Origin: Rhizobium lentis
GTDB lineage: Bacteria; Pseudomonadota; Alphaproteobacteria; Rhizobiales; Rhizobiaceae
DNA: 64,000 nt
Direction: 5' to 3'
Assembly: GCF_014200175.1 (NCBI RefSeq)
Contig: NZ_JACHBD010000014.1
Coordinates: 1 to 64,000, forward strand
Every line of letters begins with the position of its first letter. The first letter of the stretch is position 1. Below, one piece after another: positions 50,827-59,497 of the stretch. The position numbers and the translations under genes were made by a program. The notes below the pieces were generated by a model that saw only the letters and a list, made by a program, of their open reading frames with translations, was not told the DNA's origin and made no database searches.

Positions 50827-51720
50827 GTGCAACAGTCGTTCGTCGCAGCCGGCAGAAAGGGTTCATTTCTCGAGGCTGCTGCCCAGCTGCAGCTTACTCC
50901 GTCGGCGATCAGCCACCAAATCAGGCTGATGGAAGACGACCTTGGGGAAAAACTCTTTCACCGCATTGGAAGGAACGTGTCGCTCACCGAGATTGGCGAG
51001 CGATACCACCGTGATCTTTCAGAAGCGCTTTCGATGATTGAGCAGGCGACCGATGAGGTGTGCCGGCGCAACAGCGTCGACGTCCTGAGCGTCGGCTGTG
51101 CTTCAAGTCTGGCTTCGCTATGGCTTATGCCAAGATTGCCTCGGTTCGAAGAATTGTATCCCTCGATCGAAATCAGGCTTCTGTCGACATCGGATCCTGC
51201 AAAATTGTCCGATGGCTCGGTCGATGTCGATATCTGCTACGGCAGCGCTCCTCGACTGGGCTCTATCGCGGCGGAGGAGTTCCCCCTTGAGACAATCGTC
51301 GTAGCCTGCTCTCCCGAGGTGGCGAATGGCGAGCGGCCCATACGCAAGCCATCGGATCTGGTGGGCCACACCTTAATCAAGTCGGAGCAGACGCTTTACA
51401 GCTGGCAACAATGGGCGAAGGACCACGGCTTGGCGATTGACGTCAATCGCGGCGCTCGATTTCGCGATGCGTTTATGGCGATCGCGACCGCTGTCGAAGG
51501 ACGCGGCGTGTGCCTGGAGAGCTACCGGCTTCTTGAACGGGATGTGGAAAGAGGTAACCTCGTCCTTCCGTTCGGGATGACAGGCCCCAACCTTCGTTGC
51601 CACACGCTCACATATGTCCGCTCGCGGCTCAGATCAGAAAAGGTCAACGCGTTCAAGCAATGGCTGGAAAACGTATGGCTTGAAGACGCTGCCTCGGCTG
51701 AAATGCGGGCGCGAGGCTGA
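50827..51720 (+). CDS. LysR-family regulator (GcvA type) with likely N-terminal frameshift
   Basis: A 297-residue LysR protein if started at GTG 50827: helix-turn-helix (FLEAAAQLQLTPSAISHQIRLMEDDLGEKLF), then the effector domain (DVLSVGCASSLASLWLMPRL). GcvA-type relatives begin with about ten more residues. Those residues (MTSLPSIRA) are encoded just upstream at 50805 but in another frame. One base remains where a three-base codon would join the frames at 50832, so a two-base deletion is likely. The protein may still work from the GTG. It probably controlled the araBD-importer operon on its 5' side. Confidence 0.82.
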   Translation: MQQSFVAAGRKGSFLEAAAQLQLTPSAISHQIRLMEDDLGEKLFHRIGRNVSLTEIGERYHRDLSEALSMIEQATDEVCRRNSVDVLSVGCASSLASLWLMPRLPRFEELYPSIEIRLLSTSDPAKLSDGSVDVDICYGSAPRLGSIAAEEFPLETIVVACSPEVANGERPIRKPSDLVGHTLIKSEQTLYSWQQWAKDHGLAIDVNRGARFRDAFMAIATAVEGRGVCLESYRLLERDVERGNLVLPFGMTGPNLRCHTLTYVRSRLRSEKVNAFKQWLENVWLEDAASAEMRARG

Positions 51721-52143
51721 TCGAACCTCTGACGGGCAGCAAGATCGTCCGGCGTTCTTTGAAACGCTGAGACAGCAATATGCGTGATGCCCAACCTTCT
51801 CTTAGCCATGCCTCGAGATTTTTTGAAGTTTTTGCGATTGCGAGGGGAGCGGCCACCGAGCGCGATATGCGCCGTCTTCTGTCCTTCTCACCAGTCTATG
51901 CGCTGACAACTTCAAGGCCATAGCTGTAGGACCGTGTCAGATCGCGCTCCGGGCGGCGCTATCCGCGACTTAAGAGCCCGCAAGTCTATGGCTGTCAGAC
52001 ACGACGAGCAGGCAAAGCTGTCGCGAAGAGATCAACTGAGACTGGCAGCTCTCAGACAATCTGGATTGATATTAAGAGCGAATGCCTCCATATGTAGAGA
52101 ATGATTTAGCGCGGCGTGAGCCGATTACAGGTGTTGGCGGGCG
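51721..52143. other. Intergenic region between LysR and GntR genes
   Basis: About 420 bases with no supported gene. A short frame at 51780 (44 codons, with SHASRFFEVFAIARGAATER) may be a remnant. The operator candidate at 52052-52063 lies in the second half. Confidence 0.4.
52052..52063 (-). promoter_or_regulatory. CAGATTGTCTGA operator, copy 1 (upstream of the GntR gene)
   Basis: On the minus strand this reads CAGATTGTCTGA, identical to the copies at 52840-52851 and 53836-53847. It is about 80 bases upstream of the GntR start at 52144 and suggests autoregulation. The core is an inverted repeat CAGA-TTG-TCTG. Confidence 0.6.
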
Positions 52144-52827
52144 ATGCAGACAGACCTACAGATATCCAGACAAAGTGCGACGTTGCGCGTAAAAGTTGAG
52201 GAGACTCTACGTCAGGCGATAGCCAGTGGGCGATTTAAGCCCGGCCAGCGACTGGTAGAGCGAGAACTTTGCGAAATGCTGGGCGTCGGCAGGACCTCGG
52301 TTCGCGAGGCAATGCGACAGCTCGAAGCTGAAGGCATTATCACAAGCTATCCCCATAAGGGACCGGTCGTCAGTACGATCACCTACGAGGAAGCGCAGCA
52401 ACTCTATACCGTTCGGGCTCTTCTTGAAGGATTCGCGGGCCAGCAGTTCGCTGAGCATGGCACTGCCGCCGACATAGCGACACTTCTAGCCGCGGTGGTC
52501 GAATTCGAAGCCGCTGCCGAAAGTGGCGTCGGTGCGCGCCTCATAGATGCGAAAAACGCATTTTACAACTGTTTGATGGACGGCAGCAAAAACGTGTTCG
52601 TAAGGCAAATGCTGACAGCTCTGCACAATCGGATCAATCTCCTTCGAATGACAACCATGACGCAACCGGGACGCCTTGCGCACAGCATTGCCGAAATCAA
52701 GGATATTGCGAACGCAATCCAGAATCGCAACGGGCCGTTGGCGGCGGCGGCCTGCAAATTCCATATCGACCAGGCTGCCAAGGTCGCACTTGAATACCTC
52801 CGGAAGAACGCAGCGCTAGAAACTTAA
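52144..52827 (+). CDS. GntR-family transcriptional regulator (FCD type)
   Basis: A 227-residue regulator with an N-terminal winged helix (ELCEMLGVGRTSVREAMRQLEAEG) and a helical FCD domain, in which the D-x3-F pattern (DAKNAFYNCLMDGS) replaces the usual D-x3-H. It is upstream of the dehydrogenase and importer operon on the same strand and flanked by three copies of the same operator candidate, so it is the likely local repressor. The start codon has only a weak ribosome site. Confidence 0.9.
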   Translation: MQTDLQISRQSATLRVKVEETLRQAIASGRFKPGQRLVERELCEMLGVGRTSVREAMRQLEAEGIITSYPHKGPVVSTITYEEAQQLYTVRALLEGFAGQQFAEHGTAADIATLLAAVVEFEAAAESGVGARLIDAKNAFYNCLMDGSKNVFVRQMLTALHNRINLLRMTTMTQPGRLAHSIAEIKDIANAIQNRNGPLAAAACKFHIDQAAKVALEYLRKNAALET

Positions 52828-52835
52828 AATTTCGA

Positions 52836-52864
52836 TTGACAGATTGTCTGATAATCTTTTTAAT
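52836..52864 (+). promoter_or_regulatory. Promoter of the hydroxyacid dehydrogenase gene with operator copy 2
   Basis: TTGACA (52836-52841) and TTTAAT (52859-52864), 17 bases apart, make a near-consensus sigma70 promoter. CAGATTGTCTGA at 52840-52851 lies between and over the -35 box, so GntR binding would block it. The 19 bases GACAGATTGTCTGATAATC recur exactly at 53834-53852. Confidence 0.75.
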
Positions 52865-52915
52865 CCTCTCTGAAGGAAGGCGGGTTTCATTGCTCGCACG
52901 CGTCCGGAGGAAAAA

Positions 52916-53803
52916 ATGTCATCGACACTCAACGCAACGCGCGTGGCCTTTATAGGGCTGGGCGCGATGGGCCAACCTATGGCTCAACATCTCATTTCGG
53001 CGGGCTTCGATGTCGTCGGTTTCGACCTCTCGAAAGACGCCAAGACAAAGCTCGCTGATGCGGGCGGGCGAGCCGCCGAAACGATTTCTGACGCCATGGT
53101 CGGGGCCAGTTTCGTGATCACCATGCTTCCGAACGGCAAGATCGTGCGCGAGGCGCTGCTGGGCGAAAACGCCTGTGGCGGCCTGAAGCAGAATGCCGTC
53201 GTCATAGACATGAGTTCGTCTGCTCCAAACGACACAAGGGAACTCGGTCTCGAACTTGCTTCTCGTGGCCTTCGGCTGGTTGACGCCCCGGTCTCCGGAG
53301 GCGTCAAGCGCGCCGTTTCTGGCACCTTGACAATCATGGCCGGTGGGGAGGATGCTGATATCGAGGAGGCCGAGCCGCTGCTGAAGGCAGTGGGACAACA
53401 GGTGTTCCGGACGGGGCCAGTTGGCTCGGGTCACGCGATGAAAGCGATTAACAACTTCGTATCCGGTGCAGGTGTGCTGGCGGCGATCGAGGGTGTCCTT
53501 CTTGGACGTGCCTTCGGCCTGGAGCCGGCGACGATCGTCGATATTCTCAACTCGTCGTCTGGAAAGAACAACGCCACCGAAGTGAAGATGAAGCAGTTCA
53601 TCCTCTCTGAGACGTTCGGGTCGGGATTTGCCATTGGCCTGATGGCCAAGGATATCCGCATCGCCGCCGATCTCGCCAAGACGCTTGGTCTTCGCCTCGA
53701 TGCTCTCGCCAGCACGGCAGACGCCTGGGATGCTGCACAGAAGGCGCTAGGCCCATCCGAGGACCACACCCGCATCATCCGATACGTCGAAGATCACAAT
53801 TAG
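52916..53803 (+). CDS. Beta-hydroxyacid dehydrogenase (3-hydroxyisobutyrate / tartronate semialdehyde reductase family)
   Basis: A 295-residue NAD(P)-dependent dehydrogenase. It has GLGAMGQPMAQHL near residue 15, VDAPVSGGVKRAVSGTLTIMAGG near 120, the catalytic Lys in GSGHAMKAINNFVSG and the C-terminal KDIRIAADLAKTLG. Members act on 3-hydroxyisobutyrate, tartronate semialdehyde, threonate or sulfolactaldehyde. LtnD (L-threonate dehydrogenase) belongs to the same family. The promoter has the GntR operator. GGAGGAAAAA precedes the ATG. The true substrate likely matches the fourth importer. Confidence 0.9.
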   Translation: MSSTLNATRVAFIGLGAMGQPMAQHLISAGFDVVGFDLSKDAKTKLADAGGRAAETISDAMVGASFVITMLPNGKIVREALLGENACGGLKQNAVVIDMSSSAPNDTRELGLELASRGLRLVDAPVSGGVKRAVSGTLTIMAGGEDADIEEAEPLLKAVGQQVFRTGPVGSGHAMKAINNFVSGAGVLAAIEGVLLGRAFGLEPATIVDILNSSSGKNNATEVKMKQFILSETFGSGFAIGLMAKDIRIAADLAKTLGLRLDALASTADAWDAAQKALGPSEDHTRIIRYVEDHN

Positions 53804-53833
53804 CCTCGGAAACTCGCGAATTCGGGCGAAACA

Positions 53834-53852
53834 GACAGATTGTCTGATAATC
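53834..53852 (+). promoter_or_regulatory. CAGATTGTCTGA operator, copy 3
   Basis: The 12-bp core is at 53836-53847 within a 19-base exact copy of 52838-52856. It lies about 45 bases upstream of the carboxymuconolactone-decarboxylase-like gene. GATAAT at 53846-53851 could be a -10 box. It would put the genes at 53895-62028 under the same GntR control. Confidence 0.65.
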
Positions 53853-53894
53853 AGTTGATCTTGTCGTAGACAGTAAAGCTAGGAGCGTTGTCGA

Positions 53895-54323
53895 ATGACC
53901 GCCACGAAAGAAACGAAAGTGAAAACACACGGCAAGGAGCGGCCTGTCCCTTCGGAACAGTTCGCTCAAGGGCTGGCGACGCGTCGTGAAGTCATGGGCG
54001 ATGCCTATGTCGACGCAGCACTCGGTAAGGCGACCGACTTCACCTGGCCTATGCAGCAGCTCGTCACTGAGTATTGCTGGAACGAGATCTGGAATCGACC
54101 AGGCCTCGACAGGCGCGCGCGGTCCATTCTGAACCTTGGCATGATCTCTGTTCTCAATCGTCCGCATGAGCTCAAGGGCCACGTGCGCGGCGCGATCAAC
54201 AACGGCCTTACCAAGGAGGAAATCCAGGAGATTTTCCTGCAGGTCGCGATCTACGCCGGCGTACCGGCGGGCATCGACAGCTTCCGAAACGCCCAGGAGG
54301 TCTTCAACGAAATGGGCATCTGA
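53895..54323 (+). CDS. Carboxymuconolactone decarboxylase (CMD) family protein
   Basis: A 142-residue CMD-fold protein. It has RSILNLGMISVLNRPHELKGHVRGAINNGLTKEEIQEIFLQVAIYAGVPAG, which matches 4-carboxymuconolactone decarboxylases. AhpD-type enzymes would need a CxxC pair, which is absent. In this operon with a hydrolase and semialdehyde dehydrogenase it may act on a keto or lactone intermediate; a true aromatic pathway is not visible. CTAGGAG precedes the ATG. Confidence 0.87.
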   Translation: MTATKETKVKTHGKERPVPSEQFAQGLATRREVMGDAYVDAALGKATDFTWPMQQLVTEYCWNEIWNRPGLDRRARSILNLGMISVLNRPHELKGHVRGAINNGLTKEEIQEIFLQVAIYAGVPAGIDSFRNAQEVFNEMGI

Positions 54324-54402
54324 AGTCGCCGCCGCTGGGCGTGGCGGAAAATTTTGAAGGGCGTGGATCGGCCGCGCCGTTTTAACTAGGGAGGAGCCGA
54401 AC

Positions 54403-54786
54403 TTGGCCATCGATCTCGAGAAGTTCAAAAAACTGGCGCTGGAGGACTTCGAGTTCAAGCGCGAAACCCGTTATCTCAACGGCATTATCAAATGCGATTT
54501 TCCGACCCGCAGCGTCGCACTCCACTTCGAAGACGGCAAGATGGTGAAGGTCGAAGAAGCCGCCTACGACGACGAGACGTGCAAGATCGTCATCCGGGGC
54601 ACGGGTGAACAGTGGGATGCGCTTCTCCAGAAGAAGCCGCGGCCGTTTTATCAGTGCCTGCAGTCGTCAAACATCAAACACGGTCTGTACCTTAGCAACA
54701 ATAACGAAACCTTCGCGTATCTCCCTGCGCTCAATCGCATGACGAACCTGATGCGCGAAGCCCGCCCGGAAGGAGTAGCAGCATGA
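54403..54786 (+). CDS. Small protein of unknown function, SCP2-like pattern
   Basis: A 127-residue protein starting at TTG 54403 after GGGAGGAG. The alternating strands and the IVIRGTGEQWDALLQKKPRP-type middle resemble SCP2 sterol-carrier domains, but this is a weak impression. It is coupled by an ATGA overlap to the alpha/beta hydrolase downstream, so it may be a subunit or carrier protein for that enzyme. It has no signal peptide. Confidence 0.7.
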   Translation: MAIDLEKFKKLALEDFEFKRETRYLNGIIKCDFPTRSVALHFEDGKMVKVEEAAYDDETCKIVIRGTGEQWDALLQKKPRPFYQCLQSSNIKHGLYLSNNNETFAYLPALNRMTNLMREARPEGVAA

Positions 54787-55679
54787 CTAGGCATGATCCA
54801 ATCACGGGCCGTTACGTCTACCTGACGATCGAAGGCATCGAATATCGCGTCTATTACGAGGAAGCCGGAGAGGGCATTCCCTTGCTTGTCGGTCACACGG
54901 CGGGCTCCGACGGCCGCCAGTACCGGCACACGCTCTGCGACGAAGACGTGACCAAGAACTTCCGCGTCATCGCGTTCGACTTGCCCTATCACGGGAAGTC
55001 TCTTCCTCCCCACGGCGTTCGCTGGTGGGAGAAAGAGTACAACATGACCAAGAAGTTCATGATGGATTTCCAACTGGAACTCTCTAAGGCCCTTGGTCTG
55101 GACCGCCCCGTTTATATGGGTAGCTCGATGGGCGGACATCTTGCTATCGATCTGGCATCGAATTACCCCGACAACTTCCGCGCTACTATCTCCGTCGAAG
55201 GCGCACTGCGCTCGGCTGCCGAATATGTCGATGTCGGCATGGCAGGCATTCGGAAAGAATTCGACAACCCAAACGTGAACCGCACCTCCATCGGCGCGGC
55301 CATGATGCTCAATATCTCGCCCTACTCACCAGAAGCCAATGTCCGCGAAATCCAGTGGGAATATAGCTGCGGCGGTCCGGGCGTCTTCGCAGGTGACCTC
55401 TATTACTACTACTACGACCACAATGTCTCGCCCGAAGAGGCGAGCAAGATCGATACGTCGAAGTGCATGCTGTACTTCCTGACGGGCGAATACGATCCGA
55501 ATACCTCCCCGGCCGACACCAAGATCGCCGCCGATCTCGTCAAGGGCAGCAAGTTCTGGACGATGGAGAAGCTCGGTCATTTCCCGGTCACTGAAGACTA
55601 CACCGAGTTCAGAAAATACCTGCTGCCGATCCTCGAGGAAATCCAGCAGGCATCCGCAACCAGGGCGAAGGTCGCCTGA
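54783..55679 (+). CDS. Alpha/beta hydrolase
   Basis: A 298-residue alpha/beta hydrolase. The nucleophile elbow is GSSMGGH (Ser within), an oxyanion region is VGHTAGSDGRQY, the acid is in LTGEYDPNTSP and the His is in EKLGHFPVTED. It belongs to the broad MhpC/epoxide-hydrolase/lactonase superfamily. In a sugar operon it could be a lactonase or ester hydrolase. It is coupled to the small protein upstream and precedes the importer by 25 bases. Confidence 0.88.
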   Translation: MTRHDPITGRYVYLTIEGIEYRVYYEEAGEGIPLLVGHTAGSDGRQYRHTLCDEDVTKNFRVIAFDLPYHGKSLPPHGVRWWEKEYNMTKKFMMDFQLELSKALGLDRPVYMGSSMGGHLAIDLASNYPDNFRATISVEGALRSAAEYVDVGMAGIRKEFDNPNVNRTSIGAAMMLNISPYSPEANVREIQWEYSCGGPGVFAGDLYYYYYDHNVSPEEASKIDTSKCMLYFLTGEYDPNTSPADTKIAADLVKGSKFWTMEKLGHFPVTEDYTEFRKYLLPILEEIQQASATRAKVA

Positions 55680-55704
55680 AACAATCTCTTGGGAGGAGCA
55701 TCCA

Positions 55705-56871
55705 ATGAGACGGAGTTTAACCGGAACCATGCGGGCGCTGATCGCGGTCAGCGCCCTGACGACCACTGCTTGGGCTGACGGCGTCGACCAGCTCCCCCCC
55801 AACGAGAAGAAGATCTACGAGGTCGTCGACCCGCAGGTTCCGCTCGGAGCGAGCGCCTATAAGGACTTCAAGCCAAAGAAAGGACCGCCGTGGAAGATCG
55901 GCTACGCCAGTAGCTATGCCGGCAACACGTGGCGCGCAGCCGCCCTCGATGCCGTCATGAATGACCTCTTGCCGCGCTCCAAGGAAGCGGGGCTTGTATC
56001 TGAAGTCGTGGTCACTCAGTCCGACCTCAAGGACGCCGTCCAGATTCAGCAGATGCGCCAGATGGTTGATGATGGGGTCGATGCCATCATCATCTGCTGC
56101 TCGAACGTCACCGCCCTCAACCAGACGATCGAGTACGCCTATAAGGCAGGCGTTCCTGTTTTCTCGTTTTCGGGATACGTGACGTCGCCTTACGCGATCA
56201 ACGGCGCTGCCAATCACGCGCAGGGCGGCGGCGAGATGGCGACCTGGCTCGCAGACAAGATCGGCAAGAAAGGCAACGTGCTTCTCGTGTCGGGCATCCC
56301 TGGCTTCGCCTCATCCGACAGCTTCGACAAGGCCGCCAAAGACGCGCTGGCAAAGTATCCCGACATCAAGATTGTCGGCGAAGTGGCTGGCAAGTGGACC
56401 GACCAGGTAGCACAGGTCGAGGTGCAGAAATTTCTGGCGACGAACCCCATTCAGATTGACGGTATTCTGACACAGGGCGCGCAGGAGAACGGCGTGTTGA
56501 ATGCCATGCTCCAGTCGGGCCGCGACATGGTGCCCATTACGCTGGGCGGCGAGGCTTCGGCGGCATGTTACTGGCGCCAGAATCCAGAATGGGTCGATGC
56601 CGGCTTCCATATCTGGCCGCCGCGCCGCGAGATGCAGCAGATGTGGGAGATCATGCTTCGCACGCTCGAAGGGCAGGGGCCGAAGGTACAGTCCTTCCTG
56701 CGCCCTGTCCTGCCGTTCACCATCGATGACGTTCGCGCTTCGATCCCCGAGGATTGCGATCTGAACTCGACGGATTTCGTCGAACCGAAGGCGGACGGAT
56801 GGTTCCCAAGTGCGATTGCCGACCAGTACTTCGAGCGTCCTGCCGATCCCTGGAAGCCGGTAGCCAAGTAA
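55705..56871 (+). CDS. Sugar ABC transporter substrate-binding protein (periplasmic)
   Basis: A 388-residue RbsB-like binding protein with a signal peptide ending TTAWA before DGVDQ. Segments GNTWRAAALDAVM, GVDAIIICCSNVTALNQTIEYA and GYVTSPYAINGAANHAQGG fit the family; it is somewhat longer than usual, with an extra C-terminal segment (VLPFTIDDVRASIPEDCDLN). It is the capture protein of the fourth importer. GGGAGGAGC precedes the ATG. Ligand unknown. Confidence 0.92.
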   Translation: MRRSLTGTMRALIAVSALTTTAWADGVDQLPPNEKKIYEVVDPQVPLGASAYKDFKPKKGPPWKIGYASSYAGNTWRAAALDAVMNDLLPRSKEAGLVSEVVVTQSDLKDAVQIQQMRQMVDDGVDAIIICCSNVTALNQTIEYAYKAGVPVFSFSGYVTSPYAINGAANHAQGGGEMATWLADKIGKKGNVLLVSGIPGFASSDSFDKAAKDALAKYPDIKIVGEVAGKWTDQVAQVEVQKFLATNPIQIDGILTQGAQENGVLNAMLQSGRDMVPITLGGEASAACYWRQNPEWVDAGFHIWPPRREMQQMWEIMLRTLEGQGPKVQSFLRPVLPFTIDDVRASIPEDCDLNSTDFVEPKADGWFPSAIADQYFERPADPWKPVAK

Positions 56872-56961
56872 GCCGGATCCGCCCGGTGGCTTAACTGCCG
56901 GGCCGACCATTGGAAGATCGTAAAAGCCGCCTTGGCGGACGTTGCGGGTGGGAGGTCTGCG

Positions 56962-58515
56962 ATGGGCAGCGAGATAACAGTCAGAATGGTAGATGTCGCC
57001 AAGGCGTTCGGGGAGACGAGGGCACTCAAGCAGTGCGACTTCGAGGCCCGCGCCGGGGAGGTACACGCCATCGTTGGCGAAAACGGCAGCGGCAAGAGCA
57101 CGATGGCCAAGATCATGTCGGGCGTTTTGCACCCGGACGCAGGCAAGGTCACGATCCTGGGTGAGAAGGTTGCCTCGCCCGTCGACGCCAAGCGGGTCGG
57201 CCTGACCACCATCTTCCAAGAAGTTCTGGTTGCTGACGAGGCTAGCGTATTCGAGAACCTCTATGTCGGTCGTGACGGTGTCTTTCGTTCGCAGTCGACC
57301 GGCGATCGGCGGACCGAAGCAGCTGAAATCCTGGCGCGGCTCGTTGGAAAATCCGTAGACCTCGATCAACTGGCAGGCAGCCTGCCGCTCAGCATCAAAC
57401 AATGGATCGTCATCGCACGGGCTATTCTTCGCAGGCCGCAGGTGCTGATCCTCGACGAATCTTCGGCCGCGCTCGACCTCGACTCGACCCTCCGGCTCCA
57501 CGCGGAAATCGACCGCCTTCGTGCCGAGGGCGCGACGATCCTCATCGTAACCCACCGGATCGCGGAACTCGTGCGTATCGCCGACCGTGCGACGATCCTG
57601 CGTGATGGGATAACTGTCGGTACGCTCGGAAAGGATGAGATTACCGAGGAAAACCTGCTGTCCATGATGACGCCGGCAGATCGGCGCGCCAGCGATGCGA
57701 CAGAATACGCCTCCCGAAAGAAGGCGCTATCGGCCCCTCTCATACTAACCGCGACGGGTCTCGCCGCGCACAGGTCGGCGCGCCTATTCGATTTCGACCT
57801 TCCCAAGGGGAGCATCGTCGGCGTAGCCGGGCTTGATGGGCAGGGGCAGGACGCTTTTATCCGCGTCTTGGCCGGCATCATCCAGCCGTTCGGTGGCGAG
57901 GTGAAGGTCCGCTCGGTTGATACGGACAAGATGATCGGGCTGCAATCGCTCGACGATGCTGCCAAGCTCGGCGTTTCCTACGTCTCCGGGGATCGCAAGC
58001 GCGAGGGTATCTTCCCGCAACAAAGCATCTTCGAAAACCTCGCCATCGGTGTCTACAGGAAGACGCTCGGACCCCTGGGCGTGATCCGCAAGCCCACGCT
58101 GAAATCCATGTTTAAGCGCGAAGTGGATCGTCTGCGCATCAAGATCGGCAGCCCGTCGAACAGGATCACCTCACTGTCGGGCGGCAACCAGCAGAAGGTG
58201 CTTATCGGGCGCGCCTTCGCAAACGATCCCCAAGTCATCCTCCTGAATGACCCCGCCCGCGGTGTCGATCTCGGCACTAAACGTGACCTCTACCGGGAGC
58301 TACGTCTGTTCGCTGAAAAAGGCGGCAGTGTCATTTACGTCTCGAGTGAGATCGAGGAGTTCATCGGGTTTGCCGATCGCGTCGACGTGTTCTTCGGGGG
58401 AACGTTGTTTCGATCCCTGACCGGCGAGGAAATCGCCGAGGCACCAATCCTCGCCGCTATGTTCGGGAAAGCCCGGGACGCTTCCGTTGATTTCGATCTG
58501 GAAAGGACCGCATGA
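56962..58515 (+). CDS. CUT2-family sugar ABC transporter ATP-binding protein (RbsA-like)
   Basis: A 517-residue double ATPase. Domain one: Walker A GENGSGKST, and Walker B VLILDESSAALD (Ser-Ser where Pro-Thr is usual). Domain two: degenerate GLDGQGQDA, signature LSGGNQQKVLIGRAF and Walker B VILLNDPARGVD, in which Asn-Asp replaces Asp-Glu. The second site is therefore probably inactive. ATG 56962 follows GGGTGGGAGG; the frame is open further upstream. It powers the fourth importer, which has two different permeases. Confidence 0.9.
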   Translation: MGSEITVRMVDVAKAFGETRALKQCDFEARAGEVHAIVGENGSGKSTMAKIMSGVLHPDAGKVTILGEKVASPVDAKRVGLTTIFQEVLVADEASVFENLYVGRDGVFRSQSTGDRRTEAAEILARLVGKSVDLDQLAGSLPLSIKQWIVIARAILRRPQVLILDESSAALDLDSTLRLHAEIDRLRAEGATILIVTHRIAELVRIADRATILRDGITVGTLGKDEITEENLLSMMTPADRRASDATEYASRKKALSAPLILTATGLAAHRSARLFDFDLPKGSIVGVAGLDGQGQDAFIRVLAGIIQPFGGEVKVRSVDTDKMIGLQSLDDAAKLGVSYVSGDRKREGIFPQQSIFENLAIGVYRKTLGPLGVIRKPTLKSMFKREVDRLRIKIGSPSNRITSLSGGNQQKVLIGRAFANDPQVILLNDPARGVDLGTKRDLYRELRLFAEKGGSVIYVSSEIEEFIGFADRVDVFFGGTLFRSLTGEEIAEAPILAAMFGKARDASVDFDLERTA

Positions 58516-59486
58516 TGTCCGTAACCGCTTTCCGTCAAGTCACGCAGGACCGCTCGTTGTTCGTTCCGGCCGGGCTTTTCCTCGTCCTCCTTTGCGCTGT
58601 CGCCTTCCGGGGCCAGGGTCTGTTCACGAACAATGGTCTGGCCGGAGCCATTCTGGTTGCAACGCCGCTGATCCTGACCACGCTCGCGATAACACCGATC
58701 GTCATGGCGGGCCGCGGAGCGGTGGACCTTTCCGTGGGCCCGCTCATGGGCTTCGTCAACGTCACGCTCATTACGTGGCTGGTCGGCAACGGCATCACGC
58801 ACCCGTTGGCCATCATTGCCTGGGCGGTGGGATTGGGAGCAGCGTTCCAGCTGGTGCAAGCACTTGTGATCATCTATGTGCGCGTCGCGCCCATCATCGT
58901 CACGCTCTCCGGTTTCCTCGTTCTGTCGGGCGTCAACCTGATGGTCATGTCGCGTCCCGGCGGTGTCGCTCCAGACTGGATGCTAAGCTGGGGCGCGGGA
59001 ACGAGCATATTTTCGCCTGTTCTGTTGCTTCTGCTCGGCGCTTTCGCAATCTGGGGCGTCCTGAGGGGCACGATGTTTTACCGCAACCTGCGGATGACAG
59101 GCGCTGACGAGCGGATGGCCTATACCAGCGGTGTGCAGGTCGACGTCGTGCGCATCATCGCCCATACGGTCGGCGGCGTTTTTGCCGGGCTGGCGGCATT
59201 GAGCTACACCGCGCTGATCTCATCCGGCGACCCGACCCAGGGCAGCACCTACACGCTGCAAGCGGTGACGGCGCTGGTCCTTGGCGGAGCTAGTCTCTCC
59301 GGGGGCCGCGGCGGTGCGCTCGGCTCGACGCTCGGCGCGATCAACATGTTCCTCATCTCGTATCTTCTGTCCACTTTCAACTTCGGGACGGTTTCCGGCT
59401 TCGTCACGCAAATGGCCTTTGGCCTGATCCTCGTTGGGTCACTTCTCGTGAACGTCTTCGTCATCAGCCGCCGCACTGTCGCGTGA
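58512..59486 (+). CDS. CUT2-family sugar ABC transporter permease 1
   Basis: A 324-residue membrane protein with about nine hydrophobic segments, the RGAVDLSVGPLMGFVN version of the permease signature and TALVLGGASLSGGRGGALG near the C-terminus. It starts in an ATGATG overlap with the ATPase stop. Unlike the other three importers here, this one has a second distinct permease next to it, so the channel is probably a heterodimer. Confidence 0.91.
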   Translation: MMSVTAFRQVTQDRSLFVPAGLFLVLLCAVAFRGQGLFTNNGLAGAILVATPLILTTLAITPIVMAGRGAVDLSVGPLMGFVNVTLITWLVGNGITHPLAIIAWAVGLGAAFQLVQALVIIYVRVAPIIVTLSGFLVLSGVNLMVMSRPGGVAPDWMLSWGAGTSIFSPVLLLLLGAFAIWGVLRGTMFYRNLRMTGADERMAYTSGVQVDVVRIIAHTVGGVFAGLAALSYTALISSGDPTQGSTYTLQAVTALVLGGASLSGGRGGALGSTLGAINMFLISYLLSTFNFGTVSGFVTQMAFGLILVGSLLVNVFVISRRTVA

Positions 59487-59497
59487 GGAGTAAGGAA

